Shown: positions 5,933 through 13,715, numbered from the stretch's first letter. The stretch is 13,889 nucleotides of DNA from Phycisphaerales bacterium UBA4658 (GCA_002405485.1 DHLW01000081.1:16722-30610), one strand, 5' to 3'. Notes: generated from the letters alone by a model not told the origin. Translations and numbers: made by a program.

Positions 5933-8407
5933 ATGGGTCACGTGTTCTCGGGAGCTCGGTGGGGCCTTGGGGTTGCTTGTGCCTTGACTCTGGGTGTGCC
6001 GGCGCTCGCGCAGCCGGCCAACAACGTGTGCGGGCAGAATCAGCCCGCGTACACGATTCCCGGTACTGGCGGCGTGGTGACCGGAACAACCTCGGCGGCG
6101 ACGGTCGATGGCGGCGGGTGCGCCGGGTCGGGTGGTGACGTGTATTGGTACTTCACCCCGGCGATCTCCGGCGCCTATGCGTTGAACACCTGTGCCACCT
6201 CGCCGAGCTTTGACACGGTGCTCTCGGTGCATCTCGGATGCCCGGCAAACACGTCGAACTATGTTGCAACGGGAACGTGCAACGATGACAGTTGCGGTCT
6301 GCTCTCGGATCTGCCCAGCGTCAATCTGACCGCGGGTGTGACGTATGTCATCCGGGTGGCGAACTATGGCTCGGCGACCGGGACCGTTCGGCTGACCGTG
6401 AGCACGCCGACGCCGCCCGCTCAGAACAACCAGTGCTCCGCGATCGCGACGCTTCCCGCGTTCAACTTCACGGGCACGGGGTTCACGACCAGCGGCTCGC
6501 TTGTCGGGGCAACGACCGACGGATGGGCGAGCATCGGGGGCGGCGTGTTTGCATGTCTGGACACGAACACCGCGGCCGCCCCCAACAGCAGGAACGACGT
6601 CTGGTATCGCTTCACGCCCAGCGTCTCGACGAACTTCAACTTCTCGCTGTGCAACAGCGCGACGTCGTGGGACTCGGCGCTGTCGCTGCACACCGACTGC
6701 CCCGACTCCGGCTCGGGCGTGAGCAACACGATCGCCTGCAACGACGACGGGGTGTGCGTGGCGGGGGTCGGGCTCTCGGCGATCGTCGGCCAGCCGCTGA
6801 GCGCGGGCGTGCCGGTCTATATCCGCGTGGCACGATTTGGCGTTGGTGGACCGACCGCCGACCAGTTCCAACTCCAGGTCACCAGCGACGCGCTCGGGGC
6901 CTGCTGCCGACCAGATGGCTCGTGCTCGCTGACGGACTCGGCGGGATGCACGAGCATCGGCGGCGCGTACCAGGGCGACGGCTCGGCGTGCGCATCGGTG
7001 ATCTGCACGGGGGCTTGCTGCGACCCGGCCACAGGTGTCTGCTCCGTCACCGGGCCGGCGAACTGCAACTCGCCGAGTACCTTCCAGAGCGTCGGCACGG
7101 TCTGCTCTCCGAATCCGTGCCCGCAGCCCCCGCCTCCGGCCAATGACGAGTGCTCGGGCGCGGCGGTCGTGACCGCTGGCACGCCGACGACCACGGGCTT
7201 CAACACCACCGCAACCACCGGTGCCAGCGATGTGCACTCGTGCGCAACGGGCGGGCTTGGCGTCTGGTTCGCATTCACCGCACCGGCCACATCCTCGTGG
7301 CAGATCGATACCAACGGTTCGGCGTTCGACACGCTGGTCTCGGTGTTTGACGGCTGCGGCGGGAACGAACTGGCGTGCGATGACGACTCGGGCGCCGGCG
7401 TGAGCTCGCTGGTGACCGTCTCATTGAACGCGGGCCAGTCGGTCCGCATCCTGATCTCGGCGTTCGGTGCGGGCACCGGCGGGAACTTCTCGCTGAACAT
7501 CGCCTCCATCGTCAGCGGAGCGTGCTGTAACTCGGTGACCGGCGCGTGCGCCTTGACCAGCACCGGCTCGGCCGGGTGTGCTGCCGGAACGCTGTACCAG
7601 GGCGACAACACGGTGTGCACCCCCAACCCCTGCCCGCAGCCCCCGCCCCCGGCCAATGACGACTGCTCCACGGCTCAGGCCCTGGCGCTCAACGTCGCCT
7701 TCACTGGCTCCAATAGCGCGGCGACCGGCGACGGTCTGGAAGGCCCCGGCGGCGCGTGCTACTTCAACAGCCCGACCAACTTCAGCAAGGCCGTCTGGTT
7801 CACCTTCACAGCCCCGGCGACGGATGCCTACGGCATCACCGCGTGCGGCTCGGCGATCGATACGGTGCTCTCGGTCTTCGACGGCTCATGTGCGGCGATC
7901 GGCGGCGAACTCGGGTGCGATGACGACACCTGCGACGGCGTCTCTCCCCCGGGCAGCGGGCTGGCCTCCATCATCGCGCCCGTGAGCATGACGGCCGGTC
8001 AGACGTATCTCATTCGGCTCGCGGTCTACACCGGCCCCGATTTCCCCGTGCCAGGCGGCGGATACACGATCACCGTCACCGGCACGCCGGTGGCGGGCGG
8101 CGTCTGCTGCCGAGGGGCAACCTGCAGCACCGCCGTGAGTCAGACGAACTGCACGGCGGGCACGAACCACGGCGCGATGTACGTCGCGTCGGCCTTGACC
8201 TGCAACCAGAATGCGAATCTGGTGACGCCATGCTGCCATGCCGACTACGACAAGATGGGAGGCATCGCCGTTCCGGATATCTTCGCGTACATCAACGACT
8301 GGTTCGCCAGCTCGCCTTATGCCGCGATCGGCGGCGACGGGACCGGCGGCGGCGCAACCGTGCAGAACCTCTTCGACTGGATCAACTCCTGGTTCGCGGG
8401 GTGCTGA
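5933..8407 (+). CDS. Secreted mosaic protein, paralogue of the preceding gene, with dockerin-like C-terminus
   Basis: An 824-residue exported protein of unknown function. A signal peptide occupies residues 1-26 (cleavage near ALA/QPAN). Four PPC-like beta-sandwich domains lie at about 27-170, 171-321, 402-528 and 577-722. GACC Cys-rich modules open at 322, 360 and 529, with the GVCC variant at 723. The C-terminus (767-824) starts CCHADYD and ends WFAGC. Both ends match the upstream paralogue closely: the mature N-terminus QPANNxCGQN...TIPxTGGVVT, and the last beta-sandwich with SPTNFSKAVWFTFTAPAT and SGLASIIAPVS. It has one beta-sandwich and three GACC modules fewer than that paralogue. Codon use is more mixed (many gcg, acg, ggg) except in the last third. 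The ATG at 5933 has GGGAG five bases upstream and starts the signal peptide. It has its own promoter-like sequence and terminator, so it is probably a separate transcript. Adhesive or surface function is inference. Confidence 0.85.
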   Translation: MGHVFSGARWGLGVACALTLGVPALAQPANNVCGQNQPAYTIPGTGGVVTGTTSAATVDGGGCAGSGGDVYWYFTPAISGAYALNTCATSPSFDTVLSVHLGCPANTSNYVATGTCNDDSCGLLSDLPSVNLTAGVTYVIRVANYGSATGTVRLTVSTPTPPAQNNQCSAIATLPAFNFTGTGFTTSGSLVGATTDGWASIGGGVFACLDTNTAAAPNSRNDVWYRFTPSVSTNFNFSLCNSATSWDSALSLHTDCPDSGSGVSNTIACNDDGVCVAGVGLSAIVGQPLSAGVPVYIRVARFGVGGPTADQFQLQVTSDALGACCRPDGSCSLTDSAGCTSIGGAYQGDGSACASVICTGACCDPATGVCSVTGPANCNSPSTFQSVGTVCSPNPCPQPPPPANDECSGAAVVTAGTPTTTGFNTTATTGASDVHSCATGGLGVWFAFTAPATSSWQIDTNGSAFDTLVSVFDGCGGNELACDDDSGAGVSSLVTVSLNAGQSVRILISAFGAGTGGNFSLNIASIVSGACCNSVTGACALTSTGSAGCAAGTLYQGDNTVCTPNPCPQPPPPANDDCSTAQALALNVAFTGSNSAATGDGLEGPGGACYFNSPTNFSKAVWFTFTAPATDAYGITACGSAIDTVLSVFDGSCAAIGGELGCDDDTCDGVSPPGSGLASIIAPVSMTAGQTYLIRLAVYTGPDFPVPGGGYTITVTGTPVAGGVCCRGATCSTAVSQTNCTAGTNHGAMYVASALTCNQNANLVTPCCHADYDKMGGIAVPDIFAYINDWFASSPYAAIGGDGTGGGATVQNLFDWINSWFAGC

Positions 8408-8472
8408 ACCCGCCTTTCCGGGCGACTTCCGGGATCCGGTGGCGGACCGAAGACAACCCAATGCGTGCTGCT

Positions 8473-8505
8473 CAACGCCCCCGAACCTGCTGTTCGGGGG
8501 CGTTG
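8473..8505 (+). terminator. Terminator-like hairpin after the second secreted mosaic gene
   Basis: CAACGCCCCCGAAC (8473-8486) and GTTCGGGGGCGTTG (8492-8505) form a perfect 14-base-pair stem with a five-base loop CTGCT. It lies 65 bases after the stop codon. Downstream is TTCACT rather than a full T-run. Confidence 0.7.
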
Positions 8506-8608
8506 TTCACTCGGGCGATCAAGGTTCTATAACCATGGACAACGAGCGATCGGGCAGTCTGCGCGGGCCAGGATCTGATGTGCGGCCCCAAGAGGGATTT
8601 CTGGGCAA

Positions 8609-8638
8609 ACGACCGACCTTGGCCGGTCGATCGGTCGT
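8609..8638. repeat. Inverted repeat in the glmS leader or upstream region
   Basis: ACGACCGA (8609-8616) and TCGGTCGT (8631-8638) are exact inverted repeats. Within them, CGACC (8614-8618) can alternatively pair with GGTCG (8625-8629), so two overlapping pairings are possible. It sits 108 bases upstream of the glmS start. No regulatory role is established. Confidence 0.35.
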
Positions 8639-8745
8639 AGCAGGGGACTCTGGTCCCATCGCGCCTTCGCGGGTGTCGGTGGGGTTAGGATGTACGCCGT
8701 CGGCGTGTCGGTCGCATCGTTCGGACTGAAACTGGAACCTCTATC

Positions 8746-10584
8746 ATGTGCGGAATCGTCGCGTATCTCGGCTCCAAGCCCGCCCAGCACCTTCTGCTTG
8801 AGGGTCTCAAGCGGCTGGAGTATCGCGGGTACGACTCGGCGGGGATCGCCGTGATCAACGGCAAGATCACCGTCTGCAAGGCCGTCGGGCGTGTGAGCGT
8901 GCTGGAGGAGAAGCTCGACTCGATCGGCGGGCTTGCCGGATCGCTGGGGCTTTGCCACACGCGCTGGGCGACGCACGGCGGGGTGAGCGAAGTCAACGCA
9001 CACCCGCACACCGACGACAAGCATGGCATCGCCGTCGTGCACAACGGGATCATCGAGAACTATTCGGCCCTGAAGACCTACTTGAAGGACAAGGGGCACA
9101 CGTTCAAGGGCGAGACCGACACCGAAGTGCTGGCGATGCTCATCGGCGAGCTGTACGAGGGCGACCTGGAGGCGGCGGTGCAGGCCGCGCTGCGCGAGGT
9201 GACGGGGGCCTATGCGATCGCGGTGATCTGCGAGAAGGAGCCGAACGTGCTCGTGGGCGCCCGCAAGGGTTCGCCGCTGATCGTGGGCGTGGGGAATGAC
9301 GAGTATGTCGTGGCGTCGGATGCGAGCGCGATCGTGGCGCACACGGCGCACGCGTTTGCGCTCGATGACTACAACGTCGTGAAGCTGGAGCGCACGCCGC
9401 AGGGCTGCACCTTCCGAACGAGCACCATCCACAACGTGCCGGTGACGCCGAAGATCGAGCAGCTTGAGATTGATCTGGCGCAGATCGAGCTTGGGCAGTA
9501 CGAGCACTACATGCTCAAGGAGATCTTCGAGCAGCCGCAGAGCTTGCGGAACTGCATCTCCGGGCGCATCAACACCGACGACGGCAAGGTGACCCTCGGC
9601 GGGGTGAGCAACTTCGCCAAGGAGCTGACGCGGGCCAAGAAGGTGATCCTCACGGCCCAGGGCACGGCCCTGCACGCGGCGATGATCGGCCGGTACCTGC
9701 TGGAGGATCTCGCCAAGGTTCCGGCGCAGACGGAGTATGCCAGCGAGTTTCGCTATCGCAACCCGATCATCGAGGACGGCACGGTGGTCGTGGCGGTGAG
9801 CCAGTCGGGCGAGACTGCCGACACCCTCGCCGCGCTGCACGAGGCCAAGGATCGCGGTGCGCTCGCGCTGGGGGTCGTGAACGTGGTCGGCTCGTCGATT
9901 GCGAGGGAGACCGACGCGGGCGTGTACCTGCGCGTGGGTCCTGAGATCGGCGTGGCGAGCACCAAGGCGTTCACGGGCCAGGTGGCGGTGCTGACGCTCA
10001 TCGGGCTGTTCATGGCCCGTCGGCGGATCATGAGCGCGGACCAGTGCTCGGACCTGCTGAAGGCGATGCAGTCGATTCCGGAGAAGATCGAGCGCGTGCT
10101 GGAACAGGCGCCGCGGATCAAGCGTGTGACGGAGAAGTATGTCGAGCGTGAGAACTGGCTGTTCCTGGGCCGCGGGTACAACTATCCGACTGCGCTCGAG
10201 GGCGCACTGAAGCTGAAGGAGATCAGCTACATCCACGCCGAGGGCATGCCGGCGGCGGAGATGAAGCACGGCCCGATCGCGCTCATCAACGAGGGGATGC
10301 CGGCGGTGTTCATCGCCAACAAGGGCCGGCAGTACGAGAAGGTGCTGAGCAACATCCACGAGGTCCGCGCCCGCGGCGGGCACGTGATCGCCGTGGCGAC
10401 CGAGGGCGACGAGCACATCAAGCACCACGCCCACGACGTGCTGTACGTCCCGGACATTCCTGAACCGCTGAGCCCGCTGCTGACGGTGATCCCGCTGCAG
10501 ATCATGGCGTATTACGCGGCGCTGGCGCGCGGGCATGATGTGGATAAGCCGCGGAACCTGGCGAAGAGTGTGACGGTGGAGTGA
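8746..10584 (+). CDS. glmS: Glutamine--fructose-6-phosphate aminotransferase (isomerizing)
   Basis: GlmS converts fructose 6-phosphate and glutamine to glucosamine 6-phosphate and glutamate, the first step toward UDP-GlcNAc in the cytoplasm. The 612 residues match the usual length of about 600-610. Cys2, directly after the initiator Met, is the N-terminal nucleophile of the glutaminase domain (1 to about 240), supported by RGYDSAG (27-33), RWATHG (73-78), HNGIIENY (99-106) and GETDTE (122-127). Two SIS domains follow: SQSGETADT (352-360), GVASTKAFT (402-410), EGALKLKEISYIHAEG (485-500), KHGPIALI (507-514) and the invariant C-terminal tail DKPRNLAKSVTVE. One oddity: the sugar-phosphate loop usually written CGTSxHA reads QGTALHA (305-311). 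The ATG at 8746 is fixed by Cys2; GGAA eight bases upstream is a weak ribosome-binding site. The gene starts after a strong terminator-like hairpin, so it probably has its own promoter. Confidence 0.98.
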   Translation: MCGIVAYLGSKPAQHLLLEGLKRLEYRGYDSAGIAVINGKITVCKAVGRVSVLEEKLDSIGGLAGSLGLCHTRWATHGGVSEVNAHPHTDDKHGIAVVHNGIIENYSALKTYLKDKGHTFKGETDTEVLAMLIGELYEGDLEAAVQAALREVTGAYAIAVICEKEPNVLVGARKGSPLIVGVGNDEYVVASDASAIVAHTAHAFALDDYNVVKLERTPQGCTFRTSTIHNVPVTPKIEQLEIDLAQIELGQYEHYMLKEIFEQPQSLRNCISGRINTDDGKVTLGGVSNFAKELTRAKKVILTAQGTALHAAMIGRYLLEDLAKVPAQTEYASEFRYRNPIIEDGTVVVAVSQSGETADTLAALHEAKDRGALALGVVNVVGSSIARETDAGVYLRVGPEIGVASTKAFTGQVAVLTLIGLFMARRRIMSADQCSDLLKAMQSIPEKIERVLEQAPRIKRVTEKYVERENWLFLGRGYNYPTALEGALKLKEISYIHAEGMPAAEMKHGPIALINEGMPAVFIANKGRQYEKVLSNIHEVRARGGHVIAVATEGDEHIKHHAHDVLYVPDIPEPLSPLLTVIPLQIMAYYAALARGHDVDKPRNLAKSVTVE

Positions 10585-10592
10585 GTGCAAAC

Positions 10593-10618
10593 AGCCGCGT
10601 CATGGCAATGTGGCGGCT
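10593..10618 (+). terminator. Weak hairpin after glmS
   Basis: AGCCGC (10593-10598) and GCGGCT (10613-10618) are exact inverted repeats, and the interior GTCAT...ATGTG can partly pair, giving a longer imperfect stem. It starts nine bases after the glmS stop. There is no T-run, so termination is uncertain. Confidence 0.35.
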
Positions 10619-10662
10619 TGTGACGCCTCGTGTGAGATGCCTCATGTCTATATCCTTTAGGT

Positions 10663-12252
10663 ATGGACCTGTGGCACGAGATTCGGCTGGGGTTGGGAGT
10701 CGCGCTGGGCGTGCTCGCTGGTGCGATTCTGTGCTGGGCGCTACTTCGTGACCGCATGTATCGAAGCGCTCGCGGGCGGCGGTGCGTCCGGTGTTGCCAT
10801 GACATGACCGGCGTCCCGGGACGAACTTGTCCCGAGTGTGGCACGTTGGCGAAGTCTGAGAAGGTGCTCTCGGGCTATCGAGTGCGACGCGGCGGCATCG
10901 CCATGGCTGTACTCATCACTTGTGCAGCGATCGTGACAACCTATTGGTCGAGCGTGAGCAACGGCAAGTGGATGGCGTTCTCACCGATGTGGATGAAGGC
11001 GGCGGTGTGGCCCGAGCTCGGCACAACCGATCGCGTCTTCGAGCATCTGATCCAGCCGCTCCAGGGGCCAATGCCGAACGGCGTGACCAAACGGCTTCTT
11101 GCGTGGAGCTGCGAGCGCGGCATGCGATCATCACAGCCAAGAGTGGTAATCAATGCGAAGATCCTTGTACTGCGTACCGAGGCGGATCCGGCTCTTGCGG
11201 CGCAGGTCGAGCAGATGGGATTCGATCACTCCGAAGTTGAGAGTGAGCGCACGAGCTATCGGCTGCGGCGTGCCGGATCGGTCGCGGAGCTTTCATCGGT
11301 GTTGCGGCGCGGCGGTCCGGCGAACTTCCACGCGGTCGCCAAAGCCATCGAACGTGTGGGAAACATCGATCCCGAGGGCGTGCTCTCTCTTGCACGACTT
11401 GGGCCAAATCCGATGCAGGGAAGCGGATTCTCAGACACCATCATGATCGGGTTGTGGTCGGTCGTCGGGCAAGATGCACGGAGAACTGATCTGCTCTTCG
11501 ATCAGGTGCTCATGGCGGAAGACGGAAGCAGATTGGTTCATGCACCATCCGGGTTTTCCGATCGTGCTGATCTTCGAGCGATTGTCGGGCGGGCACTCGC
11601 TCGCGGCCACGAGATTGAGCAGCGTGTGGCGCTCTCTCGTTGGGTGTGGCGATTGAACGACGTCGAATCACATCGCAAGCGGAATGGCGCCACGGATGCT
11701 GAAGTTCTGAAGGATTTCCAGACGTGGGCGCCGCAGTTCGTCGCCGCAATGTGCGACACTTGTCCGGAGCTGCGAGAGGCAGTTCGGCGTGATCTGAGCA
11801 ATCTTGGCGATGATCGCATCGAAGACCTGCTCTTGAGACGAGCCGCTACCGATCCAACTGCCCGCGCGAATATCTTGGACGTGCTTTCCACCCGCGGGTA
11901 TGTTCGTCGAGTTCCCATCAGTCTGGCGGTGCGAGAGTTTGCCCTTTCGTTCATGCGAGACCCCAACAAGGAGAGGAGATTTACCGCTCGCCGAATGCTC
12001 GGCGGAATGCCCGCCTCGCTCATGCCCCAGCTTGCGAGCGTGTTCGACGACCCGAACCCGGACGTTCGTCGTGATGCCTTCGAGCTGGCGGAGAATCTTC
12101 AGAACTGGAGCGACGACCTGCATGCCTCGCTGCAGGCCATCGCTCAGAGCCCGACGCGCCCGGAAGAAGATCGTGTCGGCGCAAAGCGGGCGGTGACGGC
12201 CATGGAAAAGCGGCGCGAAGAACTACGCGCCAATCCGCCTGCCATTGAGTGA
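10663..12252 (+). CDS. Membrane protein with zinc ribbon and HEAT-like C-terminus, function unknown
   Basis: A 529-residue protein I cannot assign to a characterised family. A first hydrophobic helix spans about 8-28. It is followed by a zinc-ribbon-like segment with C41-x2-C44 and C56-PE-C59 (CPECG), in the style CxxC-x(2)-DMTGVPGRTCPECG. Similar ribbons beside membrane helices are frequent in planctomycete hypothetical proteins. A second helix spans about 79-97, so the ribbon lies in the loop between two membrane segments. The remaining 430 or so residues are soluble and largely helical. A HEAT-like unit is visible near 450-480 (LASVFDDPNPDVRRDAFELAE), and earlier segments such as PELREAVRRDLSNLGDDRIEDLLLR suggest degenerate copies. 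The ATG at 10663 gives a good N-terminal helix, but the ribosome-binding site is poor. A TGAG/CTCA hairpin lies just upstream. It is followed 24 bases on by the phosphorylase-family gene, so the two may be cotranscribed. Confidence 0.75.
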   Translation: MDLWHEIRLGLGVALGVLAGAILCWALLRDRMYRSARGRRCVRCCHDMTGVPGRTCPECGTLAKSEKVLSGYRVRRGGIAMAVLITCAAIVTTYWSSVSNGKWMAFSPMWMKAAVWPELGTTDRVFEHLIQPLQGPMPNGVTKRLLAWSCERGMRSSQPRVVINAKILVLRTEADPALAAQVEQMGFDHSEVESERTSYRLRRAGSVAELSSVLRRGGPANFHAVAKAIERVGNIDPEGVLSLARLGPNPMQGSGFSDTIMIGLWSVVGQDARRTDLLFDQVLMAEDGSRLVHAPSGFSDRADLRAIVGRALARGHEIEQRVALSRWVWRLNDVESHRKRNGATDAEVLKDFQTWAPQFVAAMCDTCPELREAVRRDLSNLGDDRIEDLLLRRAATDPTARANILDVLSTRGYVRRVPISLAVREFALSFMRDPNKERRFTARRMLGGMPASLMPQLASVFDDPNPDVRRDAFELAENLQNWSDDLHASLQAIAQSPTRPEEDRVGAKRAVTAMEKRREELRANPPAIE

Positions 12253-12276
12253 GCGAGTGAGTCATACACTCGCTCC

Positions 12277-12966
12277 GTGCCATCTGCCTCGTTGGTCATT
12301 CTTTGCCCCATGGCAATCGAACGCATGCACGTTCAGCGTGCGGTTCGAGATCTTGGTGGGCGTGAGGTTGCCGTCATCCAAACCGGCATCGGCAAGCACG
12401 CCATCATTGCCGCCGCGGCTTCGGCGATGGCCTCGCACGCGAAGTCCCAAGGCCCCGGAAAGCCGCTCCACCTGATCCTCGCCGGCGCCTGCGGCGGCCT
12501 CACGCCCGTTGACGACGTTCCCGCCATCGCCCGTGTCATCGACGAGCACGGCCATTCCTGGACGCCCGCCAACGCCGATCCATCCGGGATTACGCTGGTC
12601 GGCGTGGACACGATCATCGCGACGCCTGCGGACAAGGCCGCACTTGCCGCCCGCACGGGGGCGGCGATTGTGGACATGGAGTCCCATGCCTTTGCCGCGT
12701 GGTGCGAAGAGCGCGGGGTGCGATGGTCGGTGGTGCGCGGCGTGAGTGATACGCCGGAGGAGACGTTGCCGCATGAGGTGCTTGATTGGATCTCGCCCTC
12801 GGGCGATACGCGCTCTGTGCGTGCGGCGCGTGATCTGCTGCTGAAGCCGTGGCTGATTCCGCATGTGCTGGGCGTGCTTCGGCGGAGCAGGCGGGTGTTG
12901 CCGAAGGTGGGGCGCCGGGTGGTTGAGGTACTGCGGTCGGACGCGCTCGCGGAGGCCGCACGATGA
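12277..12966 (+). CDS. Phosphorylase-superfamily (PNP/UDP) nucleosidase-like protein
   Basis: A 229-residue protein of the nucleoside phosphorylase/nucleosidase fold, which cleaves N-glycosidic bonds of nucleosides such as MTA/SAH, futalosine or purine nucleosides. Visible family features are the first strand SLVILCPMAIE (5-15), the glycine-rich VIQTGIGKHAI (33-43), the AGACGGL loop (69-75), the substrate-binding segment IVDMESHAFA (131-140) with its MES triad, and VVRGVSDTP (152-160) with the Asp expected to contact the base. Substrate cannot be read from sequence; hopanoid-associated (HpnG-like), MqnB-like and MTA/SAH-type proteins all share this layout, and no pathway neighbour decides between them. 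The GTG at 12277 is preferred over ATG 12310 because only the longer form includes the first strand. It is 24 bases after the preceding gene and overlaps nadD by ATGA, implying translational coupling. Confidence 0.8.
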   Translation: MPSASLVILCPMAIERMHVQRAVRDLGGREVAVIQTGIGKHAIIAAAASAMASHAKSQGPGKPLHLILAGACGGLTPVDDVPAIARVIDEHGHSWTPANADPSGITLVGVDTIIATPADKAALAARTGAAIVDMESHAFAAWCEERGVRWSVVRGVSDTPEETLPHEVLDWISPSGDTRSVRAARDLLLKPWLIPHVLGVLRRSRRVLPKVGRRVVEVLRSDALAEAAR

Positions 12967-13715
12967 GCGATCATGGCGTGACGCCTTTGCCGGTGCCCAT
13001 GAGCGGCGCGGATGCGCCGGCGTTCATCGTGTTCTTTGGCGGGACGTTCGATCCGCCGCATGTGGGGCATGTGGAGCTGCCCCGTCGCGTGCGCGATGAG
13101 GTTGAGCAACGCGAAGGGGTGAGCGGGCGCGGGTGGATCGTGTATGTGCCCGCGTCGCGCTCGCCGCACAAGGCCGATGCGCCGATCGCGAGCGACGCGG
13201 ATCGGGTGGCGATGCTGAAGCTCGCACTCCGGGGAACGCCGCGGGCGGCGGTCTGGACCGATGAGGTTGATCGGGCGCAACGGGCGGGTCCGAACGTGGA
13301 GCCGAGTTACAGCGTGCAGACGCTGCGGCGTGCGCGGGAGTGGCTGGATGAGCACGGCTTCAGCGGCGTGCCGCTGCGGCTATTGATCGGGGCGGATCAG
13401 GCGATGAGCTTTCACAAGTGGCGTGAGCCGCGTGACATCCTGCGGCTGGCAAGCCCGGTGGTGATGGTGCGCAGTGGCAGTGGGGCGGATGCGGCGGCAT
13501 TGGCTCGCGGGCTGGAAGCAACGGGATTCTGGACTGCCGACGAGTTGGACAAGTGGGCGAGCGGCGTGGTCAACGTGGGGCGGCTGGACGTGAGCGCGAC
13601 GGAAACACGAGCGGCACTCGCCCTTGGTGCATGGGCGAGTGCCGCGTCGTCGATGGATCCGGATGTGCTGGCGTACGTCCGCGAGCGCGGGCTGTACGCA
13701 AGGCCGCGGGCTTAG
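12963..13715 (+). CDS. nadD: Nicotinate-nucleotide adenylyltransferase
   Basis: NadD transfers AMP from ATP to nicotinate mononucleotide, giving deamido-NAD in cytoplasmic NAD synthesis. The 250-residue protein has the nucleotidyltransferase signature GGTFDPPHVGH (26-36) with the HxGH catalytic pair, SPHK (67-70), the LLIGADQ strand-loop (140-146) followed by FHKW (150-153), and VSATETR (210-216) corresponding to the usual ISxTxIR. It is longer than typical NadD (about 190-220 residues): extra residues are at the N-terminus (about 20), around 46-57, and in a charged stretch near 173-200. The start at 12963 has GGAGG seven bases upstream and overlaps the previous stop as ATGA. An internal ATG at 12999 would give a length closer to the family but lacks a good ribosome-binding site. 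Its TAG stop overlaps the stop of the convergent gene. Confidence 0.93.
   Translation: MSDHGVTPLPVPMSGADAPAFIVFFGGTFDPPHVGHVELPRRVRDEVEQREGVSGRGWIVYVPASRSPHKADAPIASDADRVAMLKLALRGTPRAAVWTDEVDRAQRAGPNVEPSYSVQTLRRAREWLDEHGFSGVPLRLLIGADQAMSFHKWREPRDILRLASPVVMVRSGSGADAAALARGLEATGFWTADELDKWASGVVNVGRLDVSATETRAALALGAWASAASSMDPDVLAYVRERGLYARPRA

Larger units (their letters stand above)
8408..8745. other. Intergenic region, 338 bases, upstream of glmS
   Basis: It holds the terminator of the preceding gene (8473-8505), then about 240 bases before glmS. I see several short inverted repeats: GGTT/AACC around 8523-8534, ACGACCGA (8609-8616) with TCGGTCGT (8631-8638), and GGGAC (8644-8648) with GTCCC (8653-8657). 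A frame opening with an ATG at 8535 runs 64 codons but has no recognisable feature, and no good ribosome-binding site precedes it. No tRNA and no recognisable glmS ribozyme core were seen. No confident promoter for glmS could be placed; TAGGAT at 8686-8691 is only a weak -10 candidate. Confidence 0.5.

Noticed and set aside
8535..8729. 64-codon frame upstream of glmS as a possible small gene or upstream ORF
   Set aside because: It lacks a convincing ribosome-binding site, membrane helix or family motif. The frame is also part of a longer open frame that reads through from the preceding gene.
8506..8745. Possible glmS ribozyme or riboswitch
   Set aside because: I could not recognise the conserved core of the Firmicutes-type glmS ribozyme; only generic hairpins are present.
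8527..10590. Long minus-strand open frame opposite glmS
   Set aside because: Its composition is typical of an antisense shadow, and the plus strand encodes an unmistakable GlmS.
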